Source of the DNA: Streptomyces pactum
GTDB lineage: Bacteria > Actinomycetota > Actinomycetes > Streptomycetales > Streptomycetaceae
DNA: 64,000 nt
Reading direction: 5' to 3'
Assembly (NCBI RefSeq): GCF_002005225.1
Contig: NZ_CP019724.1
Span: 310,001-374,000, forward strand
Part shown: positions 17,609-26,073 of the stretch, piece by piece
Position numbering within the stretch: position 1 is the stretch's first letter
Layout of the letters: each line of letters opens with the position of its first letter
Translations under genes and position numbers: made by a program
The notes under the pieces: model-generated
What the model was told of the DNA's origin: nothing
Database searches by the model: none
What the model saw: the letters and a program-made list of their open reading frames with translations, nothing else

Positions 17609-18820
17609 TCACGTCGCCAGCGCGAAGTAGGCGAAGCCCGCCGCCAGCACCCCCGCCGCCGCACGACGGGTCCTGCCGGTTCGGTCCCACGGGGTCTCCA
17701 GGGGCTGGGCGACCTTCGCGATCGCCACGAGCAGCCCCGCGAAGAGCGGCACCCAGGCCATCCGCGCCAGGACCCATCCGACCGTGTCCGGCGCGGTGGT
17801 CAGGCCGGGGACCTCGCCCGAGAACGAGGCGGGGACCGCGGCGGCGAGCATCGCCGTCTGGTGCCAGCACAGGATCGTCATGGCCGACAGATTGATGATC
17901 ACCACCGGGGCCCACAGGACGGGGCGCCGGAGCAGACGGGCCAGTCGGTCGCGCAGCAGGGCCGCCGCACCGGACTGGGCCGCCGCGAGCGCCAGGACCA
18001 GGAGGGACGGCGGGTGTGAGTTGGTCCGGGACGCGCCGGGCACGCCCACCATCGACGCCGGGTAGTGGAAGGCCAGCAGCAGGACGGCGAACAGGGCCGC
18101 ACCGCCCGCGAGCAGCAGCCACGCCCCGCGGCGGCCCAGCCGCCCGGCCGCCCAGGACACGCCGAGCTGGTAGGCGAACATCCAGCCGGGAAGCACGTTG
18201 AGCAGACTCACCCAGGACGGCATCGCGTCCGCGTACGGTCCGTAGCGCAGGAAGTCGACCACCGCGACCGAGCCGAGCAGCGGGGCCGCGGACCAGGAAC
18301 CGAGGTGCCGCGAGGCGCGGACGCAGTACGGCGTGAGGGCCGTGATCACGGCGTAGACGCCGACGAACCACAGGGGCTGGACGACCAGTGTCGACGCGGT
18401 GTGCAGGGTGGCGGTCGGGACGCCGAGGCCGTAATGGAGGGTGGGAAGCAGCAACGCCCATACGGCGGTGACGCCGAGGACCGGGCGGCCCAGCCGGATG
18501 AGCCGGGCGGTGGTCCACTCGCGGACCGATCCCTTGCGGCGCCGGTAGGAGAGGTACGAGGAGTAGCCGCCGACCAGGAAGAAGATGCCCAGCATCTGGA
18601 GGACCCAGCCGGCCGGGGCCAGGGCGCCGAACGCGGAAAGCGGGCTGGCGTTGTGCAGGCCGCCGCCGGTGTCGAGGGTGAAGCCGCCGAGCAGCCAGTG
18701 GCCGGTCGGGACGGCCAGGAGTGCCAGCGCGCGCAGGCCGTCGATGGCGCGGTCGCGGTGGGCGGGGGTGCGGTCGTCGATCTTGGCGGTGAGCTTCGCG
18801 AGCTTCGCGGGGGTCCTCAT
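17609..18820 (-). CDS. Acyltransferase family 3 membrane protein
   Basis: This 403-residue protein has about ten membrane helices. The N-terminal signature RDRAIDGLRALALLAVPTGHWLLGG is typical of the acyltransferase-3 (OafA/NolL) superfamily, whose members acylate sugars, peptidoglycan, antibiotics or lipids at the membrane face. A conserved arginine pair appears in the loop YRRRKGSVREWTTARLIRLGRP. The substrate is unknown. The ATG at 18820 overlaps the hydrolase stop (TGATG), so the genes are coupled; a GTG three bases earlier is an alternative. It is the second gene of an operon whose promoter shares a 51-bp element with the ABC exporter operon, implying joint control. Confidence 0.85.
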   Translation of the reverse strand: MRTPAKLAKLTAKIDDRTPAHRDRAIDGLRALALLAVPTGHWLLGGFTLDTGGGLHNASPLSAFGALAPAGWVLQMLGIFFLVGGYSSYLSYRRRKGSVREWTTARLIRLGRPVLGVTAVWALLLPTLHYGLGVPTATLHTASTLVVQPLWFVGVYAVITALTPYCVRASRHLGSWSAAPLLGSVAVVDFLRYGPYADAMPSWVSLLNVLPGWMFAYQLGVSWAAGRLGRRGAWLLLAGGAALFAVLLLAFHYPASMVGVPGASRTNSHPPSLLVLALAAAQSGAAALLRDRLARLLRRPVLWAPVVIINLSAMTILCWHQTAMLAAAVPASFSGEVPGLTTAPDTVGWVLARMAWVPLFAGLLVAIAKVAQPLETPWDRTGRTRRAAAGVLAAGFAYFALAT

Positions 18821-19794
18821 CACAGGTCTCCGCCGGCGATCGCCGCGAACGCGGCCAGGGTGGAGGTGCCGGTAGCGAAGTACGCGTCGTGCGCGGGGAC
18901 GTCGTCGGCGGGCAGGACGGTCGCGCCGAACCCGGACGAGGTGGGGTCCGCGCCGTGGCCCAGGCCCAGGACCTCGACATCGGGGACGCGATCGATCCAG
19001 TCGTGCGGGGACTTCGCCGCCCAGACGCGGGCCTCGGTGTCGAGTGCGGTGACGTCGTCGGCGCGCATGCCGGGCGATCCCATGACGACGATGTCGCTCG
19101 CGTCGGTGTCGGGGGCGGCGAGGCCGCAGACCACGGAGCCGTAGCTGTGGCAGAAGAGGGAGGGGTCGGGGAGGCCTGCCGCCTCCAGCCCGTCGGTGAA
19201 TCGGGTGAGACGCTCGGCACCGGCCTCGGCGAGCCGGCCCGTCGCCAGGTCCAGGCCGATACCGGAGGGGGTGGTGTAGCCCGCCCAGGCGATGACGGCC
19301 GTATCGTCACCCGCCTCTTCCTGCAGGTCGGCGGCCCACCGCGCCGTACGGTCGAACGCCGAGATGTCGATGTCCGAGCCGGGGACGATCACCGCGACGT
19401 GGGTGGCCTTCGCCAGGTCGCCGGTGACCTGCGCGATCAGGCCGCGGCCGCGCGGGTCGTACGCCAGGACCTGGTCGCCCGCGGGGGCGTTGGCCTCGTA
19501 ACGGAGGTTCACGGGGGCTCCGTCGAGGTTGCCCACCACGGTGGGGTGGTCCTCGGCGAGTCGCTGTTGCTGAAGGCCGGTCAGGCCGGCGAAGAAGGCC
19601 GCCACCTCGGCCGGGGTGGCCGCGGCGGGATCCGGTAGCTTGCTGCCCAGCCAGTCGTCCGCCAGCCATGCGGCGGTGCCGGGGAGCGGACCGCTCGGCG
19701 CGCTCCGGCTGCTCTCCGAGGCCCAGCCCGCCGTGCTGCCGACCAGCAGTGTGGTCAGTGCGGCGATGGTCAGGGTCTTCCTGAAGCGGCGCAT
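18820..19794 (-). CDS. Secreted alpha/beta hydrolase (DUF1023-like)
   Basis: The 324-residue protein begins with a Sec signal peptide (MRRFRK, hydrophobic run, cleavage probable near GWAS). The mature part carries the DUF1023 features: a YDPRGRGLIAQVTGD strand, VIVPGSDIDISAFDR and a lipase-like nucleophile elbow in FCHSYGSVVCGL. Late histidines in SPHDWIDRV and LGLGHG are candidates for the triad His. These are secreted esterase-like proteins of unknown substrate found across actinobacteria. It is the first gene of an operon with a membrane acyltransferase. Pairing an acyl-transferring and an acyl-removing enzyme suggests envelope lipid or glycan remodelling. The 51-bp shared element lies 65-115 bases upstream. 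Confidence 0.82.
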   Translation of the reverse strand: MRRFRKTLTIAALTTLLVGSTAGWASESSRSAPSGPLPGTAAWLADDWLGSKLPDPAAATPAEVAAFFAGLTGLQQQRLAEDHPTVVGNLDGAPVNLRYEANAPAGDQVLAYDPRGRGLIAQVTGDLAKATHVAVIVPGSDIDISAFDRTARWAADLQEEAGDDTAVIAWAGYTTPSGIGLDLATGRLAEAGAERLTRFTDGLEAAGLPDPSLFCHSYGSVVCGLAAPDTDASDIVVMGSPGMRADDVTALDTEARVWAAKSPHDWIDRVPDVEVLGLGHGADPTSSGFGATVLPADDVPAHDAYFATGTSTLAAFAAIAGGDL

Positions 19795-19858
19795 CCGTCC
19801 GTCTCCCTCTGTCTCGTCCGTGGTGACGGGGAGGAACGTAGGAAGACGGTCGGGCGTG

Positions 19859-19909
19859 GGGCGTCACGCCGTGGAGCCAAGTCCGCAGTGATACCCCGGT
19901 AGGGGGTGG
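19859..19909 (-). promoter_or_regulatory. Shared 51-bp promoter element, copy 2 (hydrolase/acyltransferase)
   Basis: Read towards the hydrolase gene: CCACCCCCTACC, then GGGGTATCA, eight unconserved bases, TTGGCTCC, six unconserved bases, and TGACGCCC. Nineteen of 21 bases in the first block and all sixteen bases of the two octamers match copy 1 at 13584-13634, with identical spacing. The distance to the start codon (65 bases) is also close to that of copy 1 (62 bases). Confidence 0.7.
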
Positions 19910-20410
19910 GTTAGCGACTGCTCACGGGCGTGGAGAGCAACGGCACGGGGCCGCCGCCGACCGCTTCAGGAGCACATCGCCGGTGCCTCTCGCACGGGGC
20001 GTCCCTCGGACGCCGGCTCAGGTGTCCGCGAGTGAGGCGTGGATCCGGCTGACGGCACCCAGCAGCTCGTCTCGGTGCTCAGCGAGCCCGGTCCAGGCCG
20101 GAAGGCGGGCGGCCGTGGTCACTTCTGTCCGGCGTCTTACCAAGCGCTCGCTCTCGCGACCGCCTCCGTGATCGGGGCCGTCGGGCGCTGGGAGGATGAG
20201 TGTGCAACTGCGCCATGGCGCGGCGTGAGTGGGCTGTGGCCCCGTCCGTCGGGTGCGTTCAGCGGCTTCGAGCCGGTGCGGTCCTCGCCCGCACGACCCG
20301 CGGTCGGCCGGGAGGCGTACCCTCGAGTCGAGGCCGCAACCGTCACGCGATCCGCGGGCAAGTTCCAGTGGCTCGCCGGCCGGGCAGCACGGACGGTCTA
20401 GGCTTCGCCG
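19910..20410. other. Non-coding interval of about 500 bases
   Basis: This stretch lies between the shared promoter element and the next gene. Open frames cross it on both strands, and one minus-strand frame ending at 20018 has a protein-like tail (TEVTTAARLPAWTGLAEHRD). None has a supported start or a recognisable domain. It may contain a decayed gene. Confidence 0.4.
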
Positions 20411-21199
20411 ATGCAGTCCTTCCCACCGCCGCGGATACCGGCGAACGAACTCCGGCCCGGTCGCCACTGGTATGCCACGGCGGCTGCGATCGCCGTCCTG
20501 CTGAGCGTGCTGGGCGTGGCCATCGGTGTGTACCGGTTCAACAGCGCGATCGACGCGGTGGACACCGACAATCAGTTCGCCAACGGCGACACGGTCACCC
20601 TGCGGCTCGAGCCGGAGAGCGAGAAGACGATCTGGGTCAAGTACCCGGGCCGGTCGCCCGGCCCGGAGTGTGACGTCACCGGGCCGGGCGCCCCAGGTCT
20701 CACGGATCCCGGACCCGACGTGTTCCTCACCCGTGACGAGACCTGGATGCCGCTCGCCACCATCGACGTGCCGAGGGCAGGCGACTACACGATCACCTGC
20801 TCGTCCCAAGCGCTCTCCCGGTACGCCATGGGAGCCCCCGGAGGCCTCGTCGCACTCGCGGGCCGGCTGGTGCTCGCCATCACTCTCCCCGTCCTCGGAA
20901 TCGGCATCTGCGCGGTCATCGCTCTCGTCACCGCCGTCCGTCGGCGCGGCCATCGCAAGCGGCTGCTCGCCGAACGCCACGGCTCCCGGGGTGGCCACAC
21001 CGCCCACCCCGATGCGAGCCTCGCCGCCGGTTGTCGACCCGACGAAACAGGGACGCCGGCGACACCTGTCCGACGAACCGTCCCGGCCCGGACCCAACCT
21101 GACGGCGTGACCGGGGACCACATGCCGGACCACGGCTCCTCGCTCCGGCCGGCTGATCGAACCCAGGCGCCGAAGTCCCCGCCCGACGTCCGGTTCTGA
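20411..21199 (+). CDS. Two-helix membrane protein of unknown function
   Basis: The 262-residue product has a Pro-rich N-terminal cytosolic tail (QSFPPPRIPANELRPGRHW) and a membrane helix at about residues 22-42. An outside domain of about 95 residues follows, with two cysteines (GPECDV and YTITCSS) that could form a disulfide. A second helix at about residues 153-175 leads to a long, basic, low-complexity C-terminal tail (residues 180-262) that reads like a disordered cytosolic region. This layout is common in Streptomyces hypothetical membrane proteins. I do not recognise a family and assign no function. The start codon is ATG without a strong ribosome site. Confidence 0.65.
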   Translation: MQSFPPPRIPANELRPGRHWYATAAAIAVLLSVLGVAIGVYRFNSAIDAVDTDNQFANGDTVTLRLEPESEKTIWVKYPGRSPGPECDVTGPGAPGLTDPGPDVFLTRDETWMPLATIDVPRAGDYTITCSSQALSRYAMGAPGGLVALAGRLVLAITLPVLGIGICAVIALVTAVRRRGHRKRLLAERHGSRGGHTAHPDASLAAGCRPDETGTPATPVRRTVPARTQPDGVTGDHMPDHGSSLRPADRTQAPKSPPDVRF

Positions 21200-21234
21200 C
21201 GCCCCGTTTCTGCGAGGGCGACGACTCGGCCGAC

Positions 21235-21618
21235 TCAGTGGAGACAGAAACAGAACGGATGGCCCGCCGGGTCCGCGTAGATACGCCAGTTGGTCCCCGG
21301 GCGGAGCTGGTCCGTCCGCTCCAGCACCGTCGCGCCGAGGGCAAGCGCCCGCTTCTCCTCGCCGTCGAGGTCGTCCACGTCGAAGTCCAGGTGGAGCTGC
21401 TGCGGACTCTCCTGGCCGGGCCATTGGGGCGCTCGGTAGCCGTCCACCCGCTGGCAGGCCAGCGGCGTCCCCTCGAACCCGTGCACCTCGACCCAGTCGG
21501 CGTCCTCCGCGTCCTTGACCACCCGCCCGCCGAGCAGCTCCGCGTAGAACTCCGCGAGCCGTACCGGATCGGCGCAGTCCAGCGCGACCGCCTGCAGCTT
21601 TCGAATCACTTCCGACAC
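21235..21618 (-). CDS. VOC/glyoxalase-like protein
   Basis: The 127-residue protein has a single vicinal-oxygen-chelate fold pattern: VIRKLQAVALDCADPVRLAEFYAELLGGRVV at the start, QQLHLDFDV in the middle, and NWRIYADPAGHPFCFCLH at the end. This is the glyoxalase-like subgroup of Streptomyces small VOC proteins, whose substrates are mostly unknown. I chose the GTG at 21618 because GGAG lies six bases upstream; the longer frame to 21834 runs into the tRNA promoter and the tRNA itself. It is divergent from the tRNA-fMet gene with about 180 bases between, and convergent with the two-helix membrane protein gene. Confidence 0.82.
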   Translation of the reverse strand: MSEVIRKLQAVALDCADPVRLAEFYAELLGGRVVKDAEDADWVEVHGFEGTPLACQRVDGYRAPQWPGQESPQQLHLDFDVDDLDGEEKRALALGATVLERTDQLRPGTNWRIYADPAGHPFCFCLH

Positions 21619-21797
21619 CCCTCGCTCCACGGCCACGGCCGCGACACCCTCGTACGGGAGGGTTCGTACCCGCCGCCGCGGCGGGCATGCGCGGCGGCAC
21701 GCCCCTCCCTTGCGGCGACGCCCGTCGGGGCCTCGCTCGGCGCGCGGACCACCGCACTCCGCCCCACGAAGACCACCGTGTACAGTGGCATTACCGC

Positions 21798-21871
21798 CGC
21801 GGGGTGGAGCAGCTCGGTAGCTCGCTGGGCTCATAACCCAGAGGTCGCAGGTTCAAATCCTGTCCCCGCTA
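21798..21871 (+). tRNA. Initiator tRNA-fMet (anticodon CAT)
   Basis: A 74-base cloverleaf can be drawn: a 7-bp acceptor stem in which positions 1 and 72 (C and U) do not pair, a D arm, and an anticodon stem CTGGG/CCCAG around CTCATAA. The T arm contains GTTCAAATC. The unpaired 1-72 position and the three G-C pairs next to the anticodon loop are hallmarks of initiator tRNA. The discriminator is A, and the CCA end is not encoded, so it must be added after transcription. A strong terminator follows. Confidence 0.96.
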
Positions 21872-21878
21872 CGAGAAG

Positions 21879-21908
21879 AGAGGGGCCCGGCGTCAGCCGG
21901 GCCCCTCT
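21879..21908 (+). terminator. Terminator of the tRNA-fMet transcript
   Basis: A 13-bp stem (AGAGGGGCCCGGC / GCCGGGCCCCTCT) with loop GTCA starts 7 bases after the tRNA. It may also stop transcripts arriving from the convergent large receptor-like gene. Confidence 0.9.
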
Positions 21909-21973
21909 TCGATTTCCGACCTACGGCCGCGGCCCTCACTGCCGGTGACCGATTGCGGCGGCGACGGTCGCGC

Positions 21974-24802
21974 CTACCCGGGACAACCGGTCTCCGGGTC
22001 GCGTCGCTGCTGGGAGTCGAACAGGTCGCCCTTCATGTACGAGCAGGTGGGCGCGGCGTCCATGTCGTGGATGTCGGAGATCCGCAGGATCGCGAGGTTG
22101 CGCTCGTTGCCGATGCGGGAGGCGCGGAAGTCGATCTCTCCGGTCGCCCCCTGGAAGGTGACCTCCCTGAGTCCCTGGGCGATCGCTGCCCGGTGCGGCG
22201 CCACTTCCTCCTCCGACGCGGTGTCCAACTGCTGGTGCAGTGCGGAAGTAGTCCTGACGAGCAGTCCCGCCACGTCGTACGTCGTGCCGGTGCGCTCCGC
22301 CGGCCACGGCGTCTGGGGCGACTCCTCGTCGGGAAGCGTCTTCGAGAGTTCCGTTCGAAGCTTCTTGTAGCCCGCGCAGAATTCGTCCAGGGGCGTCCCC
22401 ACTCCCAGCAGAGGTGCGGGTCGCCCTTCCTCGGCGCACGACGGCCCGGCCAGCGTGACGAGGCTGCCCATACCGACGTACGACATCGACCGGTTCGCGA
22501 GCGAACTGTGTTCCCGGTTCTCCCTCTGGGCTACGAACCGGGAGACCGCGTCGGCGGCCACGAAGAGGGGGAGCTTGCCCTGACTGGTGCAACCGCTGGT
22601 CGCGGACCGCAGAAAATCCCCGAAGTCGTCCTCGCGTCCTATGTAATAGACGATCTCGTCGCTCCTGTCGACGCCGTCTGCGCACAGGGAGTCCACCTCA
22701 CCGGCTGACTCCCGCCAAGTGGCCTCCGTCACGGGCACCGCCGCGTCGTCCAGCTCGGCGGTGGCCGCCTCGACCAGGGTGCGGAGGTAACTGTCCGTTC
22801 TGGCCGGGTGGTACAGGGTCACCCGCCGCGTCTCGAGATGCCGCGCGTACTCGGCGACCAGTTGGGCCTGTTCGGTGTTGTCCGGGACCATCTGGAAGTA
22901 CAGGGGCGACCGCTCCCCCAGCCCGGAGCCGGTCAGAGTGGTACCGATGGTCGGAACACCGGCCAGGCCGATCTCGGTGATCGCCTGCTCGGTCTCCTCG
23001 ACCGTGCGGTCCAGCCCGACCACGGCCACCACCGAGGGATCGTCGTCGAACAGGGGCCGGAGCATGTCGCGCACCACCTCGGGCGCCTTGCGCATACCGT
23101 CTCCGCCGTTGGCCACGATGACGCGCAACAGCGGCAGGGTCTTGGATTTGACGTTCTGTGCCCGCTGGCGCAGCAGGAGCCCCTCGAGTTCCTCGGCGGC
23201 GGCGTGATCGGTGTCCGGCGCAGCCTCACGGTGGGTCAGGCCGACGAAGTGCACGATGCTGAGATAGGGGCGGCCCGGCTGCTGACCGTGCAGCTTCTTC
23301 GCCGTCTCGTTCTGCGCGAAGATCGCCTGCTGCGCCCTGACGAGTCGCTTGTTGGAGCCGAAGATCTGCACCGCGTCGTCGCTGTAGCCGACGCACTGGC
23401 GGTCGTCCGGGCCCATCTGCGCGGTTCTGACGGAGACACCGTCGTGAACGCCGTCGCGGAAGTACACACAGTCGGCGGCCCACGAGTCGACCACGCTCCG
23501 GGTCACGGGGAGCAGTACCAGGACCATCACGAGTGCCAGCAGGGTTTCACCGATGCCCCGGCGGGACAGGAAGGGGGGCGTGGGCGGACGGAAACCCCCT
23601 GCCCTCTCCCAGACTTCGTGCCGGCCGTTCCGTTCCACCCGGGCCGGTGGCAGGGCGATCCACAGGTAGCGGGCGTTCTCCGCCAGTCGCTGCCGTTTGC
23701 TGGGCAGGTTGTCCAGCCATGCCTTCAGGGCGTCCAGCGCGTCCTGGGGGTCGCGAAGCATGCCGGAGTCCCCTGCCTCCAGCGCCGCCGGGCGCTCATC
23801 GCACGCGGCGACCACGAGGAGGGGATCGAGCTCGCCGGTCTCGTTGCGGACCTCGCTGATGAGACGCAGCAGCTCCCAGCCACCGTTGCTTTCGGCGAGG
23901 TTGTCGAGCAGAACGATCGTGTAGGCCGTACGGCGCCACCCTGAGCGTTTGGGAAGGAGGCTCCAGCGACGACGGCGGTACGCCCGGCGCAGGTCTTCGA
24001 GGAAGGCGTGCACCAGCAACTTCTTGATCTGCTCGGGGTTCTCCGTTTCACGCCCGCGCTCGGTGAGCCGCTCCGCGAATCCACGGAAGCTGGTGGAGTG
24101 GCGGGGGACCATGAAGGGTTGCCGGCGCATGAACCAGCGCGCCTCCCGCCCCAGGCCGGGGCTGCGTCGCCCCAGCCAGCGCAGCCCCATACGGCGGCCG
24201 GCCTCCACGAGCAGGTAGAGGGTGGACCCGACGAAATTGAGGGGTGAGGGTGTGGCGGCCGTGGCGGTCGTGAGAGCGGCAGGGTCCGACTGGTGCGCCC
24301 GGCCGGTCCACTGGCGCAGCAGGTCGGCCAGTTGCTGCTCGTGACGCCCCGGTGTGGGCGACAGATGCTGGCCCGTCAGCCAGTCGGCCAGCCGGTAGTA
24401 GTCGAAACGGAAGGGGCGCCCGGGACCGAAGCGGTCGCCGGCGAGTTTGGTTCTCAGCTCGTCCAGGAGCGGGATCAGCGGGAGCGAACGGTCCTGGACG
24501 TCGGTCCAGCGGTCCGTCACGGACTCGTTCACCGACTCGGCGTCGACGTAGGCGTGGGGCACCGAGGACCGGTGGTCGGATGCCTCCAGCCGCTCGTTGA
24601 CCGCGATCAGGAAATCGTTCGGGCCTCGGTCCCGGACGAGACAGACCAGCGGCAGGGGACGTTCGCCTCGTACTTCGTCGTCCGAGGTCTTGGCCAGAAA
24701 CCGTCGCCGTCGAGTCAACTCTCTTAACATGCAGACCAGTTCGACCATGCCGGTGAAAGACCGCCCCGTTTCTGGCATGTCTGGCAGGTTACCCGCGTCC
24801 AT
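21974..24802 (-). CDS. Large membrane receptor-like protein: degenerate NTPase-like N-terminal half plus extracytoplasmic binding-protein-like half
   Basis: The 942-residue protein has a cytosolic N-terminal half of about 410 residues. It contains a strand and loop where a P-loop would sit (PLPLVCLVRDRGPNDF, but no GxxxxGKS), and a Walker-B-like strand TIVLLDNLAESNGGWELL. A sensor-like LLVVAACDERPAAL follows, consistent with a STAND/AAA-like fold that has lost nucleotide binding. One clear membrane helix follows (LLALVMVLVLLPVTRSVV). The C-terminal 480 residues resemble a type I periplasmic binding protein of the LivJ class: VVAVVGLDRTVEETEQAITEIGLAGVPTIGTTLTG, TEQAQLVAEYARHL, and a terminal DFRASRIGNERNLAILRI strand. 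I infer ligand sensing outside and signalling inside. ATG 24802 or GTG 24805 are possible starts. It appears monocistronic. Confidence 0.7.
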   Translation of the reverse strand: MDAGNLPDMPETGRSFTGMVELVCMLRELTRRRRFLAKTSDDEVRGERPLPLVCLVRDRGPNDFLIAVNERLEASDHRSSVPHAYVDAESVNESVTDRWTDVQDRSLPLIPLLDELRTKLAGDRFGPGRPFRFDYYRLADWLTGQHLSPTPGRHEQQLADLLRQWTGRAHQSDPAALTTATAATPSPLNFVGSTLYLLVEAGRRMGLRWLGRRSPGLGREARWFMRRQPFMVPRHSTSFRGFAERLTERGRETENPEQIKKLLVHAFLEDLRRAYRRRRWSLLPKRSGWRRTAYTIVLLDNLAESNGGWELLRLISEVRNETGELDPLLVVAACDERPAALEAGDSGMLRDPQDALDALKAWLDNLPSKRQRLAENARYLWIALPPARVERNGRHEVWERAGGFRPPTPPFLSRRGIGETLLALVMVLVLLPVTRSVVDSWAADCVYFRDGVHDGVSVRTAQMGPDDRQCVGYSDDAVQIFGSNKRLVRAQQAIFAQNETAKKLHGQQPGRPYLSIVHFVGLTHREAAPDTDHAAAEELEGLLLRQRAQNVKSKTLPLLRVIVANGGDGMRKAPEVVRDMLRPLFDDDPSVVAVVGLDRTVEETEQAITEIGLAGVPTIGTTLTGSGLGERSPLYFQMVPDNTEQAQLVAEYARHLETRRVTLYHPARTDSYLRTLVEAATAELDDAAVPVTEATWRESAGEVDSLCADGVDRSDEIVYYIGREDDFGDFLRSATSGCTSQGKLPLFVAADAVSRFVAQRENREHSSLANRSMSYVGMGSLVTLAGPSCAEEGRPAPLLGVGTPLDEFCAGYKKLRTELSKTLPDEESPQTPWPAERTGTTYDVAGLLVRTTSALHQQLDTASEEEVAPHRAAIAQGLREVTFQGATGEIDFRASRIGNERNLAILRISDIHDMDAAPTCSYMKGDLFDSQQRRDPETGCPG

Positions 24803-25090
24803 CACGTCCGATGCCCGATTTTCGCCAGACGGCGCATGGTGCGCGTGTGGTGATGCCGGGTTTCGGCCGGCCCGTCACAGAGGCGTCCCGAGCTGCCCGA
24901 CGGGTGAGGTGCGACCGGGCTCGGAACCCGACAACCCCGGTACGTTCGCCGGATTCGGGCCGGCCCGCCCCGTCCGGGGTCACCGCACGGGCGACCCGCC
25001 ACCCCGGTCGGCACGGCTCCGGCCGTCCGGGCTGGCGGGCTTCGGGGGCCGGTTGTGCCGTTCACCCGCCCGGGGGCCCTTTCGGGGGCT

Positions 25091-25966
25091 TCACGCCGGT
25101 GATCCGGTGGTGGTCAGGAACGCGCGAACGTGCCCGGCCACGGTGTCCAGATGGCTTTCCAGCAGGAAGTGTCCACCTCCCGGAACCAGGTGGATCTCCG
25201 CGTCCGGCAGGTCCCTCGTGAAGGCGCGCGCTCCGTCCGGGCCGAAGATCTCGTCGCCGTCGCCCCAGACCGCGAGGAGAGGCACCTGGCGTTCCCGGAA
25301 ATAGGCCTGCACCTGGGGGTAAAGGGGCGGATTGCCGGCGTAGTCACGGAACAGGGCGAGCTGCACGAGGTCGTTGCCCGGCCGGTTCACGTCGCGGTGG
25401 TCAGCGGCCCAGGTGTCGGGATCGACCAGCTCAGGCCGGTCCACTCCGTGCAGGTACTGCCAGCGGATGGCATCGAGCGAGAGGGCGGAACGGACGCCGG
25501 GTTCGGTCTGGGGCCCCGGGTTCTCCCAGTACGCCCGTACGGGCTTCCAGAATTCCGGTACGAAGCCGTCCTCGTAGGCGTTGCCGCTCTGCGTGATCAC
25601 CGCGGTGATCGCGTCCGGGGTGCGCAGCGCCAGCCGCCAGCCGACGGGAGCGCCGTAGTCCTGGACGTACAAGGCGTAGCGAGCGATGCCGAGCTGGGCC
25701 AGAAGCGCTTCGGTGATGTCGGTCAGGGCGTCGAAGGTGTAGGTGAACGCGTCCACCGAAGGGGCGTCGGAGTTGCCGAACCCGAGGTGGTCGGGAGCGA
25801 TGACGTGGAAGCGATCGGCCAGCTCCGGAATGAGATTGCGGAACATGCGTGAGCTGGAGGGGAACCCGTGCAGGAGGACGAGCGTGGGGGCCTCGTGGGC
25901 TCCCGCCTCGCGATAGAAGACGCGCTGCCCCCGCACTGTGACGTACCGGTGGAGAACCTCAACCAT
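25091..25966 (-). CDS. Alpha/beta hydrolase, haloalkane-dehalogenase/epoxide-hydrolase type
   Basis: The 291-residue protein has the oxyanion motif LLHGFPSSSRMFRNLIP. The nucleophile elbow is VQDYGAPVGW with Asp103 in place of Ser, which marks haloalkane dehalogenases and epoxide hydrolases. The acid region is WGDGDEIFG and the catalytic His lies in PGGGHFLLESH. The cap domain lies between about residues 130 and 210. Members open epoxides, cleave carbon-halogen bonds or act on other esters. It is divergent from a CGNR-type regulator. The intergenic region has a near-consensus promoter overlapping inverted repeats, so this gene is probably repressed by its neighbour and induced by a xenobiotic or metabolite. 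Confidence 0.87.
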   Translation of the reverse strand: MVEVLHRYVTVRGQRVFYREAGAHEAPTLVLLHGFPSSSRMFRNLIPELADRFHVIAPDHLGFGNSDAPSVDAFTYTFDALTDITEALLAQLGIARYALYVQDYGAPVGWRLALRTPDAITAVITQSGNAYEDGFVPEFWKPVRAYWENPGPQTEPGVRSALSLDAIRWQYLHGVDRPELVDPDTWAADHRDVNRPGNDLVQLALFRDYAGNPPLYPQVQAYFRERQVPLLAVWGDGDEIFGPDGARAFTRDLPDAEIHLVPGGGHFLLESHLDTVAGHVRAFLTTTGSPA

Positions 25967-25992
25967 TACTAACCCCTTTGAAGCTTTTTGGT

Positions 25993-26059
25993 GGTTACCT
26001 CTTGGCGTCCAGTAGACCGCTCCTGAGGTAACCTGTCAAACGACTTGATGGAGTTACCC
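25993..26059. promoter_or_regulatory. Operator half-sites between the hydrolase and CGNR regulator
   Basis: A perfect 9-bp inverted repeat, GGTTACCTC (25993-26001) and GAGGTAACC (26025-26033), plus a third half-site GAGTTACCC (26051-26059), lie in the divergent intergenic region. Centres are about 32 and 26 bases apart, suggesting binding on one DNA face with looping or cooperative dimers. The adjacent CGNR protein is the natural candidate to bind. Confidence 0.6.
26011..26039 (-). promoter_or_regulatory. Sigma-70-type promoter of the hydrolase gene
   Basis: Read towards the hydrolase, TTGACA (26039-26034) and TCTACT (26016-26011) are separated by exactly 17 bases. The -35 is a perfect consensus hexamer. 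One GGTTACCTC operator arm sits inside the spacer and the other lies just downstream of the expected transcription start. Confidence 0.65.
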
Positions 26060-26073
26060 GGGAGGTGAGGTCC

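Noticed and set aside
20018..21757. 579-codon minus-strand frame
   Set aside because: It is antisense to the two-helix membrane protein and overlaps the VOC gene in another frame. Only its last 40 residues look protein-like; too little to call a gene.
21798..21908. tRNA-fMet as an integration site
   Set aside because: tRNA genes often host integrative elements, but no integrase, repeat of the tRNA 3-prime end or foreign block is seen on either side.
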